Source: Blepharisma japonicum (Eukaryota > Ciliophora > Heterotrichea > Heterotrichida > Blepharismidae). From it: a DNA stretch of 64,000 nt. The notes under the pieces were generated by a model. It saw nothing but the letters and a program-made list of their open reading frames with translations, had not been told where the DNA came from and did not search any database. Position 1 is the stretch's first letter. Every line of letters begins with the position of its first letter. A program made the position numbers and the translations under genes. The stretch covers positions 108,694 to 172,693 of the forward strand of contig CATKHK010000090.1 in the NCBI GenBank assembly GCA_949751835.1, given 5' to 3'. Positions 1-11,537 of the stretch are shown one piece after another.

Positions 1-398
1 TGTCCTATCATTTCTCTATATCATAAAACAATAATTATATGATAATCCAATAAATATTTGGCACGAATAATTTATATTTATTTTCAAAGAAGAATCAATC
101 AAATATTATTTATTAAAAGCAAATGTCTTATTTTTGATATGAGATATGGAATTGACTATCTGATAATATTAAATATAGGTAAATACCTATAGTTTTTCTG
201 GGTCATTTTATACGAGCTTGAGGCTGTAATTACAATTTTGATGCAATTATTATGAGAAAATATTACGACTGCTTTATTTGAAAATAAAAGACTCGAAAAA
301 TTCTGATCTTTTATATTCTATGCATTTAAAATATCTGTATAAAATGCATACATGATTTATAAAATCAAATTGGAAAGTGAAATATTCTAATTAGATTA
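1..398. other. AT-rich intergenic
   Basis: No coding frame, RNA structure or repeat is recognisable here. It lies 3' of the minus-strand gene that ends at 399 and is rich in A/T runs like the other spacers of the window. Confidence 0.6.
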
Positions 399-3300
399 TT
401 ATTGAGGAGGTGGATTCGCTTCCAAAACCAAAGATCCAAGCTCTTCGTCGACTACTAAAATTGCGAACCTTTCAGCTTCTGATAGCTTATTAACATTTAG
501 CGACACATAATCAAACTTTCCTTTTATATCTGTATACCCATCCTTATAAAACTTAATATCTCCAGTTTGTTGCTTTAAAAACACTTTTATATATGCTCCT
601 GCTCTTGGTACTAAATTTTCATTCATAATTTTAACAATTCCATACCTTTCAATCAAATTAAATTTCAAATTCGCAGAAAAATGAGATTTCGAAACTGTAT
701 ACACGCCGTAATCGATTTCAATAATAATATTTTGCCCTATAAGCAGATCAGGAATTTTTATTTTTGCTTGTCCATCATCTTGCAAATTTATTTCCATATC
801 ATAATATGGCTTTACGTATTTAAAATGTTGAGAATTTCCAATAAAAAATGGATTTTTAGAGAATAAGATTTCTAAATCAACTCGATAAAATCTAATTTTG
901 CATACTTTAACCCATTGATATTGCAGACTTATGCAGTCTTTTTCTATAGAAAACATTAATGTGGGCTCTTTTTCTTTAGGGTCTAGTATAGAAATATCTT
1001 GATCTTGAGTTTCTCTTGAAAATTTGGCTGCATCATTGAATAATTTTCTCCATGACTCTATTGGGTAATTTTCATATAAAACTGATATTATTGGCAGCAT
1101 TTCAGGGTCAAAATAACAGCAAAAGTAATCATATTGAATTTGCAAATATGAAGACCCAGGCTTTTCGGTTGAAGGATGGAGAGGAATTTTACCAAAAATT
1201 TCTTTAGCTTCAGAAATGCGGTCTTGGTAAGTTAAATATTGGACAAAACACAGTTGATCAGAAATATCAAGATTTCCTTTTTCACATAGGAATTCTAAAA
1301 AGGCTCTATAAGAATTTTTAAATTCAACATTAGCGATCCTTGAGTTTTTTCCTAATTTATGAGCTCTTGCATTTATTAATGGATCAACTCCAAATGAGCA
1401 TAATCTCCTTTATCAGTTGATATTATTGATGAGTCAAAAAATCTCCCAAGTTCTTTTAAGATCATTTTACTCGTGCTCATCAGCTCATGAATTACACCAA
1501 TATCATTGTGGTAAATAGCAAATCTTCAAATTTCGTCAAAATAGTAATTTCTCTGTTTCAAAATTTCAATTGTATTTTTCCAAAAAATTTCGTCTTTTAG
1601 CATTCAGCAAAAATCTTTCACATTGAATTCTTTGGTTTTTATGAATAAATTCTCAGCTCTTAAGAACTCCAAAATCATATCTTTTTGCCCAGTTAAAGCC
1701 AAATCTTTGAAGCTTGCAAGCTTTGATATTGTTACTTTTTCATGCACAAGTAAATTAGATGGTTCACATTTCGCTATAACCTTTTCTTTATATGAAATAC
1801 TACCTGGATAATGAGTGAATTGCCCACTATACGGGAAATAAAATAAATACTTATAGGTTTTTGTATAAAAATTTTCAACACTACAGATTTCACTAGTATA
1901 ACTCTTTGGTGGCTTTATAGGGATGCTACCTTGAGGAATTTCTGTAAAAAGATCAACATTAATTTCCCATCCAGTAGTATTAGTGATTATTAATTGGCAA
2001 CCATATATTTTTTGCTTAATAAATTCAGTGACTATTTTATCTTTTTTCCCAAATTCATTCTCTGTATATCTATCAGCTGGATCAAAATATTTATGACACA
2101 TCAATATTTGATCATAAAGCTCGATTGGTGCAGCCATAATTTCCTTATAAAAAATCAAAAAATTGCTGCTCGATTTAAATGAAAATGAATTACTAGATGT
2201 TGCTGTTTCAATAGTACTTCCAATTAAAGGAAAGTCAGTAAATGCTAATGAACTTATTAACTCTGTAAGAGTTCTTGTAACTGCTAACACATCTTCAGTC
2301 AAAATATAAGGCTTTTTATTAAGCATAGATAATGCCAAATTTGACCAAAATGGACTATTTTTGACTAATTCTTTATTTTTGTTAGAATCTTTAATTCCAT
2401 AATAAAATGTTTCACAAAATTCTTTGACTTCTTCAGGATTTTTGAAATAAGTTGGGATATCTCTTCTAGCTCTCATAATACTTGCTATTTTTTGCTTATC
2501 TTCTGACTCTCCTGACTCTTCTTCATCCTCATCTTCATCCTTATCTTCTTCAGGGCTGCAAGCTTTATTAGAATCAAATCTCAGCGCCAGCTCAATTCTT
2601 TGTTTTCTCTCATTATAGTCAACTAGGAATGAGTCACTTTCATTTTTTAATAACCTTGCTAATTCTTGCGCAAAAATTGGATGTTTTTCTATATTTCTTT
2701 CAATAAGCAGAACTTTTTCAAGAGCATTCAAATTCGCGATTTTATGAATATCCATATACTCATCAAGATTTTCTGATAATAAATATTTATCAATAAAATC
2801 TTTTTCCATTTTGCATATCAAGAAAGGTGCAACTATATCATCAAAAAAGTTTTTGTCTTTTTTATATAAAAATAAATTCAGCTCATGAGATATGAATTTA
2901 TCGTAAATATCTAGTTTTTGTGATAAATTTAAATTTTGCCACTTATCTAAAAAGCTTCATCCGTTATAATCTATATTATTATGGTCCAATATTATCAACT
3001 CTTTTTGCAGTTGGTAAAGTTTAGAAATTGATGAAATAATTTGATAATTTGAGAAGCTGCTTATTGTGATTATTTCGCCTGGATATGCAGTTTTGCATTG
3101 TATTTGTTCAGAATAGCACTGAGTTAAATCTAGTCTTGATTGGTGCTGAAGAGATTTTATTTGGATTGTAGCTTGAGGCATTGTAATTAATCTCATACAA
3201 GTGTTGTCTCCATTAGTTGCGATTAATAAAATATGTGGATACATATAGTCTTTCAATGGAATAGAAACTGTTCCATGCTCTGAGACTGAAGAAAATACTC

Positions 3301-6300
3301 ATTCTGCAGCATATTTTAAAAAATCAACTGTAGGCTTCTCTGTATATTTGATATTAATTATGTCATATAACTGATTATTTGCATTTCCAATACAGTCTAA
3401 ATAATTGCAGCCCTCCACATATACTCCTCTTCCTTTTCCTCTTCCTCCTTTTGTAGCCATAGGAAAAATATCAGCAGCATTTTTAGTTTTAGCATCTGTA
3501 TTAGTTTTATTTCTCAACAATCTTTTTAAAAGCATTTGAGGCTTTTTTATTCCAATTCCAACATTTTTGGATTGGTATTTTCTATCAATTATATATCTAT
3601 ATTCTTCATCTAAAATTTCGCTGTCAATGTATATTGATTTTTTTTGGGAAAAATTAAATGTCTTGCCAATTTCACCCAATAAAATACTGAGATTATTAAA
3701 AACCTCAGCATTATCATTGAAAAGATAATTAGAAAAAAATGCATAAATGTTTGAGTTCTGTGAGTCTCCTAATAAATTTACTTTTAGTTGATCTTTCTTT
3801 ATTTCGCAAGCGCCGATTCCTAAAGTTCTATATTGTTTTGGGGTTTTGACAGCATATTGATCTGTTAGAATAAATTGATTGTCCATGAAATGAATCCCGT
3901 CATGGACTTCAATATCAATATAATTATGATTGATTTTCAACCGAAATCTTCCTGTTGGTAAGTTTCGTAATCATATCATTGATTTTTCATAGTCTATTTC
4001 TATATGATTTGGTAAATCGTCGATAATGATTGATTCATTCATTTCTGTAAGGATGACCCATAAATGGTGTGCATCTCTTATTCCATTAATATCAAAAGGC
4101 ACCCCAAATTCGTCTCCTTGGCAGAGATCAATTTTGGAAGGATAGCTGATCTTGCAAGTAAAATCATTTATATTTCAGGAAAAATTTTGGCATTCTTGGT
4201 TGATATTTATTGAAGCTTTAACCATATAAATATTTTTTAAATCACCTAAATAAGCATTTCCTGCTTCATCTGATATTAAAATTTCTTTTTTAGTGTCCTT
4301 TCAATATCTATGGCTTAAAGTCAATTCAATTTTTTGCCAAGGAAAAACTTCTCCACTTCTTCCTCTTAATTCAATTTGATAACCTTTTATTCCGTATCGC
4401 AAATAAGCGCCATAAATATATTTAGTTTCCGATTCTTCCTTTATATTCATTTCAAATTTCTCTTCAAGAGAAATTTTATTTTTATTAATGATGCTTTCGA
4501 CTTCTCCAGAAAAACTGAGAAAATTTTTTTTTAAATTTGTGGGAACTATGAAGTCAAGATTTATTAGGGAATTTTTTTTGGGAATTGAAAGATTTTCATA
4601 TACAGATGAAGATGTGCAATTATCAAGGTCTATAGTAGATATTGTTGCTTTACAGTTTGTTAGTAAAGAACTTAACGCTTTTATATTATTTATGTAGAGT
4701 CTTGGCTTTATAGAAATTGTGATTTTGCTTTTACTTAAAAATTGTTCTTGGTTGACAAAAAAGGCTGCCTTTAGTTTATAGTCTTCACTTAAATGTTCAA
4801 ATTTTTTAATTAATTCACTGATTTCCCCATCACTTATGATTATATTTTTTTCAGATTGGCAGTTTGCAAAAGGCACGAAAGCTTCGCCTTTTTCATTTTC
4901 TGTAGAATAAAACCTTCCATCAACAATTACACCAGACCCAGGATTTTTGCATATTTGGTTATTTTCGTCCAAAATCGTAAATAAATGTCCGGCATCAGTG
5001 ATTTTTGAAAGATATTTCAAAAATCCTTTTTTAATGATCGTTCTACAGCATCTTCCATTACCAATAAATTCAATAACAAAGACTCCGCATAAATCTGTGA
5101 TTTCAGGGAACTCAAATGCCCTTTTAACACGGATTAATGGGGATTCGTTAAATTCATAAATAATTTCATGTTTTGCTAATAAGCCATCTAATTCAATAGA
5201 TTGATCAATTTCCATATTTTTTTCTAAATAATAGGATTTTGTATTTATTTCCAGAATTTTGACTAAAAGTTTTGTTATATTTTTGGTAAATAATGAGAAT
5301 TTTATCAATTGATTTCTCTCAAATAACACTGGATTTTCTTCAGATGGCTCCAGTTCAACCAGCTCTACAATTTTATTTATCTCAGCTTGTGGCAAATCTT
5401 TGCTGTAGTTTACTAAAGATTCCCCAGACAAAATTTTTGCTTTTGCAAACTGCACTTTTATAAAATCATTTATGAAAAATTTCTCAAATTCTTTTATATT
5501 CATCCTATTTTTCAATATTTCTACTAAATATCGTTCTATAAGTTTTACTTCATTTTTAACCCTTTTCATATGAGAATAAAAATTAACCCTAGCCCCTCAT
5601 TTTGGGTTATTCTTGTATATTGAGTTTGATCTATGATTATTTAAATAATTAATAAATAAATCTTCATCATAGACACCAAATTTCAAGTTTAATTTCAAAA
5701 TGTTAATCAAAATAATGCTCTTTAATTGATTTATGCTTTCAGGATAATCTTGTATCTCAAATCATACTTTCTTATAAATTTCTAATTTATTCCAAAAATC
5801 ATTTTTATCTAGCTTATACAGATATTTCTTTTCGAAATAGTATAAGACATATGATATATTTGAAGTTATCTCTTTATGCAATTCCATAAGTTTATGCAGC
5901 TGACTAACACTCATTTTTTTAAATCACTCTTCCTCATAAGTTACTTCATTTTGAAGGACTTCTGCGAATTTTTCTGGGACACCAGGAACATCATGAAGAT
6001 ACGGCATTTCTATTGCAAATGTTTGAAAAACTTTTATTTCCATCTCATTTGCATTTAAACATTTTTTCGCATCATTATCCAGTTGTAAATATATTTTCAG
6101 CTCCCTATGAGCTTTTGATAAATCGTCTTCAAATAATTTGTTGCTCAAATAGGAACTATACTCAGAATTTTGGGGCTTTTCGACAAGTTCTGGAGTTTCA
6201 TAGTCAAATTTATAATGAAAATATTTATCGTTAAGCTTCTTTATGATTTTTGATTTCTCTGTAGAATTTGTTGCATATTCAAGGCACTTTATTAGTTTTC

Positions 6301-6517
6301 TTAATTTTAAAGTGTTATAATAGCTTGATTTAAGCTTTTTAAGCTCTCTTAGTTCTTCTTTAAATTCGGATGATTTAAACTGGCCTGATTTCAACAGCTT
6401 GTTTGCTTTTAGATACTTTCCAAAAGAGCTCGTAGGTGGAAATGACTCAAGAGCTGCATCTTTATCATCAATAACGAGGAAATTTTCTAAGGCAATCAGT
6501 TCGTCTTCGTCAGACAT
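399..6517 (-). CDS. Large conserved-type protein (~2,040 aa), weakly alpha-macroglobulin-like, with one frameshift
   Basis: Reading TGA as Trp gives one open frame from the ATG at 6517 down to about 1405, then a frame change, then an open frame to TAA at 399. The N-terminal ~500 residues are helical and charged. The middle holds beta-rich stretches, for example GNGRCCRTIIKKGF followed by GHLFTILDE (near 5000), a Gly/Arg patch GGRGKGRG (near 3440), and TEIPQGSIPIKPP with YFPYSGQFTHYP (near 1850-1940). The end reads FYKDGYTDIKGKFDY then ERFAILVVDEELGS. This combination recalls very large protist proteins annotated as alpha-2-macroglobulin-like, but I cannot assign a function. Trp is TGA at many positions. 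The frame change at about 1405 has no GT-AG intron candidate; a single missing base in the run tctccttt would restore DKGRLCSFGVDPLINARAHKLG-type continuity. No signal peptide is evident. Confidence 0.75.
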
Positions 6518-6811
6518 CTTTTTATTGGTATTTGCGCATAGGGAAAATATTCACAGAAGATCACTACAAGAATTTAAATGATATAATAAATATGGAATTA
6601 ATAGCATTTTCATTATTGCTTGGATGAAAAGCAATGGATCCTGTTTTAATAAATCTTATCAATACTATTATAATCATTCTGCTAGTTAAATCTGTGTATT
6701 AAATTCATCATGATCCTTAAAACTATAAATATCTCTAAATTTATGCTCTACATATTTATTTCTATAAATTTTTCAAAACAGAATTATAACTAATTAATTT
6801 ATGAATCTTCT
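6518..6811. other. Short intergenic spacer
   Basis: This 294-bp AT-rich spacer holds only a 36-codon hydrophobic plus-strand ORF (6592-6702), which I regard as chance. It should contain the promoter of the minus-strand gene starting at 6517. Confidence 0.4.
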
Positions 6812-9800
6812 TTAATCTTCAACTTCAACATACATAAAGGTATTTGAGCCTGGTACCACTGTAACAGCGTTATTATCACTATCATCTAGCTCGTCAGCCC
6901 AGTCCTCCAAAAGAGCAAGATAAGCTTCAGCTCCTTCTTCTGTGACTTCATATCCACTAATGGTGATAGATTCCAAATCATTATCATCCAAATAGTCAAT
7001 GACATCTTCTAACCAGTCAATGAAATCGTCAACTGTGTCTTCAGTCATAGTAAATGTACCGTCTTCATTTGACACAAGATCAGAAACAATATCATTATAA
7101 TCCTCTTGGAGGTCAAGTAAGTCTTCTTCAATATAAGTCTTTTCTCCAGTTGTCAAGTCTATTGTGGCGCCTTCTGCATCTTCATCTTCAAGCTCATCAA
7201 TAAAGTCTTCATTGGCTACTATTTTTTCGTCTAAATCTGCTGCTGTATATGTATTTGTGCCAACGACAATGGTTCCATCTTCAGGGAGTACGTCAAGAAC
7301 ATCTTCGATTTCGTCGATTTTATCTTCAGAGTCGTCAATAGTGGTGGTGATGCTACCAGTTTCAGCTTGGGCTGAGAATTCATTGTAGATTTCTTCTAAG
7401 TCTTCAGTTTCGTCTTTAAGGTCGACTTCATCTTCGTCAGCGTAGACTATAGAAGTTGCACCTTCTGAGTAGCTGGCTTCGACTGCGTCATTTTCATCAT
7501 AAGTTTTGACGAATTCGTCGACGTCTTCAAGGAGAGCCTCGACACCTGCAGTATCAAGGGTTAATTCTCCAACTGTGATGGTGTCACCTTCGTTCATTAA
7601 GTCTAAGACATCTTCTAAGTCATCTTGCAAGTCTTCTGCTTCTTCATCAGTAAGACTGCTGGTGGTTCCATCTTCAAGATGGTCATTATAAACGTCTTCT
7701 AAGTCTTCAACTTCTTCATCGAGGTCTTCAATTCTATCAGCTTCATCATCTACGAAGTCGCCTTCAGCAATTTCGTAAGTTCCAGTTGACAAGTTGACTT
7801 TGACAAGGTCGTCACCGTCTTCTTCCATATCGTCAAGCATGTTTTCTAAGCTGATAACAAGCTCGTCTACGTCAGAACTTGTGAGGTTGGCTCCAAGGAC
7901 AGTGCTGACTGTTTCGCCTTCTGCTAATTCTACGTCTTCAAGCCAGTCTAATAGCTCTTCGACATCTTCATAATCCATAAGAACGTAGTTTTCGTCAGTA
8001 GCTTGGACTTCATTTGCCTCTTGAATTTCTTCAGCTTCATCAAGAGTATCTTCGTCAGCAAGTACAATTTCGTCATCATCAGTAATTAAGAGAGCATCAG
8101 CATCATTTTCTTCAAGTTCGTCGAGGGTTTGTTCGATTTCGTTGTATTCCTCTTGGACTTCTGTATAAGTGTAGGTTACTCCACTTATTACAACAGTCTC
8201 GTCCTCATCCATGTATTCGAGAACGTCTGCATAGGCGTCAAGTATATCTTCGAGGGTATCTGCTTCAATAATTTGAGCGTTTCCAGTGTATTCTTCATAT
8301 GTGCTTTTTTCAATTTCTTCAAGCTCATCAATGGCATCATTTAATGCTTCTAAGTCCTCTTCCTCATCTTCATCAAGATCTTCTGTTTCTCCTGTTTCTG
8401 TTGGAACTAGAATATTGGTGGTAGTGGATGCTTCTACTTCAGCCTCATCTACGTCAATTTCGTCAATATCATCTTCATCAATTTCGTCAACATCATCTAC
8501 GTCAACTTCATCAATATCATCTTCGTCAACTTCGTCAATATCATCTTTGTCAACTTCATCAACGTCATCAACGTCAACTTCATCAATATCATCTATATCT
8601 ACTTCATCAATATCATCCTCATCCTCATCAACTTCATCCTCATCCATATCATTTTCGATATCAATAACTTCTTGATTGACTAAATATCCTTCATCTTCAA
8701 CTTCTTCTTTCAGATCATATTGGTCTTCATTTACATATGAAATTGTTTCAGTTCCCAAATTATAAGTAACTGACTCTGCGTCTTCTTCATCAAGATTATC
8801 AATATAGTTTTCTGCTTCTTGAATGAGTCCTTGAATATCTTCTTGTGTAAATGTCTGTTCTCCAACTAATACAGTATCTCCTTCTTCTAAGAGCTCATCT
8901 ACATCTTCTAAATCGTCAATTAAATCTTCAAGATCATCTTCAGTCTTTTCGATTTGTCCTTCAGCGATTTCTTCTTGGGTTTCATCATAATATTCTTGTA
9001 AGTCAGCGACTTCATCAACAAGGTCTTCTCTGTCTTCTTCTCCTTCTTCAATAGTATCACCATCATAAATGGTATAAGTCATGGTGGTGGTATCAATGGT
9101 GACGAGGTCTCCATCTTCCATATCGTCTTGGATTTCTTCTAAACTGACAATAAGCTCATTGACTTCTTCAGCAGTCTGGTCTTCTCCTACAATAGTATCA
9201 ATGGTTTCACCTTCTTCTAAGACTTCGACAGCTTCAGTGTAATAGTCGATTAATTCATCAACGTCATCAAGAGTAAGGGTTTGTGTTGTTTCGGTGGAGA
9301 CTAAGACTTCGTTGGCTTCATTGACGTCTTCGACTATTTCTGCTTCGTCTTCGTCTAGATAAAGAGGCCCACTTTCTGAGAAAGTTACGTATTCTGCGTC
9401 ATTTTCGTCGAGGTCTGCAAGAAGTTGGTCAGTGTTTTCAGTTGCGGCTTGAATGTCTTCATAAGTGAGGGTTTGGCCGTTAATTTCGACGGTGGCGGAC
9501 TCGTCGAGGTTCCAGAGGATTTCTTGGTAAGCTTCGTTTACGTCTTCTAAGGTGTCTTCGTCAAGTATCACGTAGCCATTTTCAGAGTTTTCAGCACTAA
9601 TATCTTCAAGCTCTTCAATTGAGTCTTCTAAGTCGTCAGCGTCGGTCATTTTCTCTTCGGCATTTTCTAAATTGTCTTCTTCGATTTCTTCTTGGGTATC
9701 TTCCATGCTTTCAGCGACATCTTCGTTACCTATTGAGCTTTCTTCTTCAGTAGAGGATTCTTCCTCTTCTGTGGATGAATCTGAAGTTGCTTGTTCTGTT

Positions 9801-10657
9801 TCTTCAGTATCATCTGTAGCTTCTACTTGAGTTAATGAACCTTCGACTTCCTCTTCTTCTTCTTCTTCAGTTTCTTCAACAGCTTCTTCAGTATCTTCTT
9901 GAGTCTCTGAGCTTTCAGCTGGTGCTTCTTCAACTGCTGCTTCTTCTTCAGCTGGTGCTTCTTCAGTTGCTGCTGCTTCTTCAGTTGCAGCTTCTTCTTC
10001 AGTTGCTGCTGCTTCTTCAGTTGCAGCTTCTTCTTCAGCTGGTGCTTCTTCTTCAGCTGGTGCTTCTTCAGTTGCTGCTGCTTCTTCAGTTGCAGCTTCT
10101 TCTTCAGCTGGTGCTTCTTCAACTGCTGCTTCTTCAGTTGCAGCTTCTTCTTCAGCTGGTGCTTCTTCTTCAGCTGGTGCTTCTTCAGTTGCTGCTGCTT
10201 CTTCAGTTGCTGCTTCTTCTTGAGTCTCCGAGCTTTGGGCTGCTTCTTCTTGAGTTTCTGAGCTTTGAGCTGCTTCTTCACTTGTTACTTCTTCTTGAGA
10301 GTCAGAGGTCTCTTCAGCGGCAGGTGCTTCTTGAGTTTCTGCAGAGCTTTCTTCAGTTGTTGTCTCTTCTGGGGTCGTTTCAGTAGATTCCGCAGTAAAA
10401 GTACTAGAATCCTGAGTTTCTGCTTCTGTGCTGGTATCAACTGATGACTCTTCAGCAGTTTGGGTCTCAGTTGGGGCATATTCTTGAGACTCAGCAGTCG
10501 TGGTCTCACCAGTGCTTTCACCTGCAGTTTCTTCTTGAGATAATTGAATGAAGATTTGGTTGTTATCTAATTTTTGCTGATTAATATCGCTTTTGATAGC
10601 TAGAGTTCCTTGGAAAAGTATCAAAATCCACAAGGCAATCCAAAGTTTCCTTGACAT
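6812..10657 (-). CDS. Secreted, extremely acidic repeat protein (1,281 aa)
   Basis: The frame is open without TGA from ATG 10657 to TAA 6812. Residues 1-20 form a clear signal peptide (SRKLWIALWILILFQGTLA), so the protein should enter the secretory pathway. Residues ~40-290 are Glu/Ala/Thr/Ser-rich, with tandem EEAATEEAPAEEEAP-type units at ~119-247. From ~340 the protein consists of about seven diverged ~85-90-residue units built on DTLEDVNEAYxEIL, a short beta pair such as VEINGQTLTYEDIQ, and LDENDAExVT. An Asp/Glu-only spacer (DEVDxDDIDEVD units, ~664-744) separates two blocks. Lys and Arg are almost absent. Function is unknown; a calcium-buffering granule, cortex or extracellular matrix protein is a guess from charge. 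No cysteine framework or membrane anchor is visible. Confidence 0.85.
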   Translation of the reverse strand: MSRKLWIALWILILFQGTLAIKSDINQQKLDNNQIFIQLSQEETAGESTGETTTAESQEYAPTETQTAEESSVDTSTEAETQDSSTFTAESTETTPEETTTEESSAETQEAPAAEETSDSQEEVTSEEAAQSSETQEEAAQSSETQEEAATEEAAATEEAPAEEEAPAEEEAATEEAAVEEAPAEEEAATEEAAATEEAPAEEEAPAEEEAATEEAAATEEEAATEEAAATEEAPAEEEAAVEEAPAESSETQEDTEEAVEETEEEEEEEVEGSLTQVEATDDTEETEQATSDSSTEEEESSTEEESSIGNEDVAESMEDTQEEIEEDNLENAEEKMTDADDLEDSIEELEDISAENSENGYVILDEDTLEDVNEAYQEILWNLDESATVEINGQTLTYEDIQAATENTDQLLADLDENDAEYVTFSESGPLYLDEDEAEIVEDVNEANEVLVSTETTQTLTLDDVDELIDYYTEAVEVLEEGETIDTIVGEDQTAEEVNELIVSLEEIQDDMEDGDLVTIDTTTMTYTIYDGDTIEEGEEDREDLVDEVADLQEYYDETQEEIAEGQIEKTEDDLEDLIDDLEDVDELLEEGDTVLVGEQTFTQEDIQGLIQEAENYIDNLDEEDAESVTYNLGTETISYVNEDQYDLKEEVEDEGYLVNQEVIDIENDMDEDEVDEDEDDIDEVDIDDIDEVDVDDVDEVDKDDIDEVDEDDIDEVDVDDVDEIDEDDIDEIDVDEAEVEASTTTNILVPTETGETEDLDEDEEEDLEALNDAIDELEEIEKSTYEEYTGNAQIIEADTLEDILDAYADVLEYMDEDETVVISGVTYTYTEVQEEYNEIEQTLDELEENDADALLITDDDEIVLADEDTLDEAEEIQEANEVQATDENYVLMDYEDVEELLDWLEDVELAEGETVSTVLGANLTSSDVDELVISLENMLDDMEEDGDDLVKVNLSTGTYEIAEGDFVDDEADRIEDLDEEVEDLEDVYNDHLEDGTTSSLTDEEAEDLQDDLEDVLDLMNEGDTITVGELTLDTAGVEALLEDVDEFVKTYDENDAVEASYSEGATSIVYADEDEVDLKDETEDLEEIYNEFSAQAETGSITTTIDDSEDKIDEIEDVLDVLPEDGTIVVGTNTYTAADLDEKIVANEDFIDELEDEDAEGATIDLTTGEKTYIEEDLLDLQEDYNDIVSDLVSNEDGTFTMTEDTVDDFIDWLEDVIDYLDDNDLESITISGYEVTEEGAEAYLALLEDWADELDDSDNNAVTVVPGSNTFMYVEVED
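8425..8665 (-). repeat. Asp/Glu/Val/Ile short tandem repeat inside the acidic protein
   Basis: On the coding strand this stretch encodes repeated DDIDEVD/DDVDEVD units. Codons for Asp vary (GAT, GAC), so the repeat looks maintained at protein level as well as arising by DNA expansion. Confidence 0.8.
9915..10300 (-). repeat. Glu/Ala-rich tandem repeat inside the acidic protein
   Basis: Reiterated EEAATEEAAATEEAPAEEE units. At DNA level it is a purine-pyrimidine-biased tract of gcttcttca-type units on the plus strand and is prone to length change. Confidence 0.8.
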
Positions 10658-11537
10658 TTTAAAATATTACTATGCGTTTTCCAATAGGCTAATGGCCTTG
10701 CTGTATTTTTTAGAAAATTTTTGATGGGGTTGAAGCATAAAATAAAAAGATTAGAAGATAGCGAATAGATAGGGATTCCTGTTTTGGAGGATGAGTTAAT
10801 TTAAAACGTAAAAAAAATTGTTTTAATTAGAAAATTAATTATTGATATAATTTGAAGTCTGGCATGATGATATATAAAGAAGAAGTCTGCATAGAATTGA
10901 TAAAGTTTGATAGAAAATAATATAGACTTAGATGAAATGATAAATCCTTTAAGGGTAAGGAAATTAATAAAAATGATTTTCATGTGAAATAATTGGCGCT
11001 TTCTCATTTCAGCAGATTTCTGGAATATTTAGATAGTCTTATTATATAGATTTTTTAATAAACTAAGCTAATTCATTGTCTGAGCAATGTGACCCTTAAG
11101 ATTTGCTTATAGGCGTTAATCTGATTTTAATAAATTTTGCAAAAATACATCAATATATTTTTGTAAGCCTATAAAGAATTTTTATGCCACTAATTTTAAT
11201 CATTTTTAAATCATAAAGTAAGTAGCTAACTGTTAAGACAATAATAAAAGTGTTATAAATATATATACGAGCCACAAATATACAAATAACTAAATTTAAT
11301 TGCTGATCAACCAAAAATTATATCGATATTTTTATAATTATCCATTAAATCTATTGATAAAAATTGATTTAACTAAGAGTTAAAGACATTTAATTATATA
11401 AACTGATTATGAAGATTTGAAATAAAATAATCATTAAATTAAGCAACATAGCATAAAAGAAATAATGCTTGATTAATTTTATTATTATTATTAAATAGAT
11501 TTTTCATATTTTTATTCACTTGACTATCTATCAAATC
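10658..11537. other. AT-rich intergenic
   Basis: This spacer lies between the start of the acidic gene (10657) and the stop of the next minus-strand gene (11538). The only frame of note is a 68-codon minus-strand ORF (10801-11007) made of AT-rich codons, which I do not accept as a gene. The acidic gene's promoter should lie in the first few hundred bases. Confidence 0.5.

Noticed and set aside
6592-6702. 36-codon hydrophobic plus-strand ORF
   Set aside because: Short, made of AT-rich hydrophobic codons expected by chance in this spacer; no supporting context.
9832-10386. Leu/Gln-rich plus-strand and Lys-rich minus-strand frames over the Glu/Ala repeat
   Set aside because: Other-frame readings of the gcttcttca repeat; they lack starts and ends consistent with genes.
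10801-11007. 68-codon minus-strand ORF
   Set aside because: AT-driven Phe/Ile/Lys composition with no domain; likely chance.
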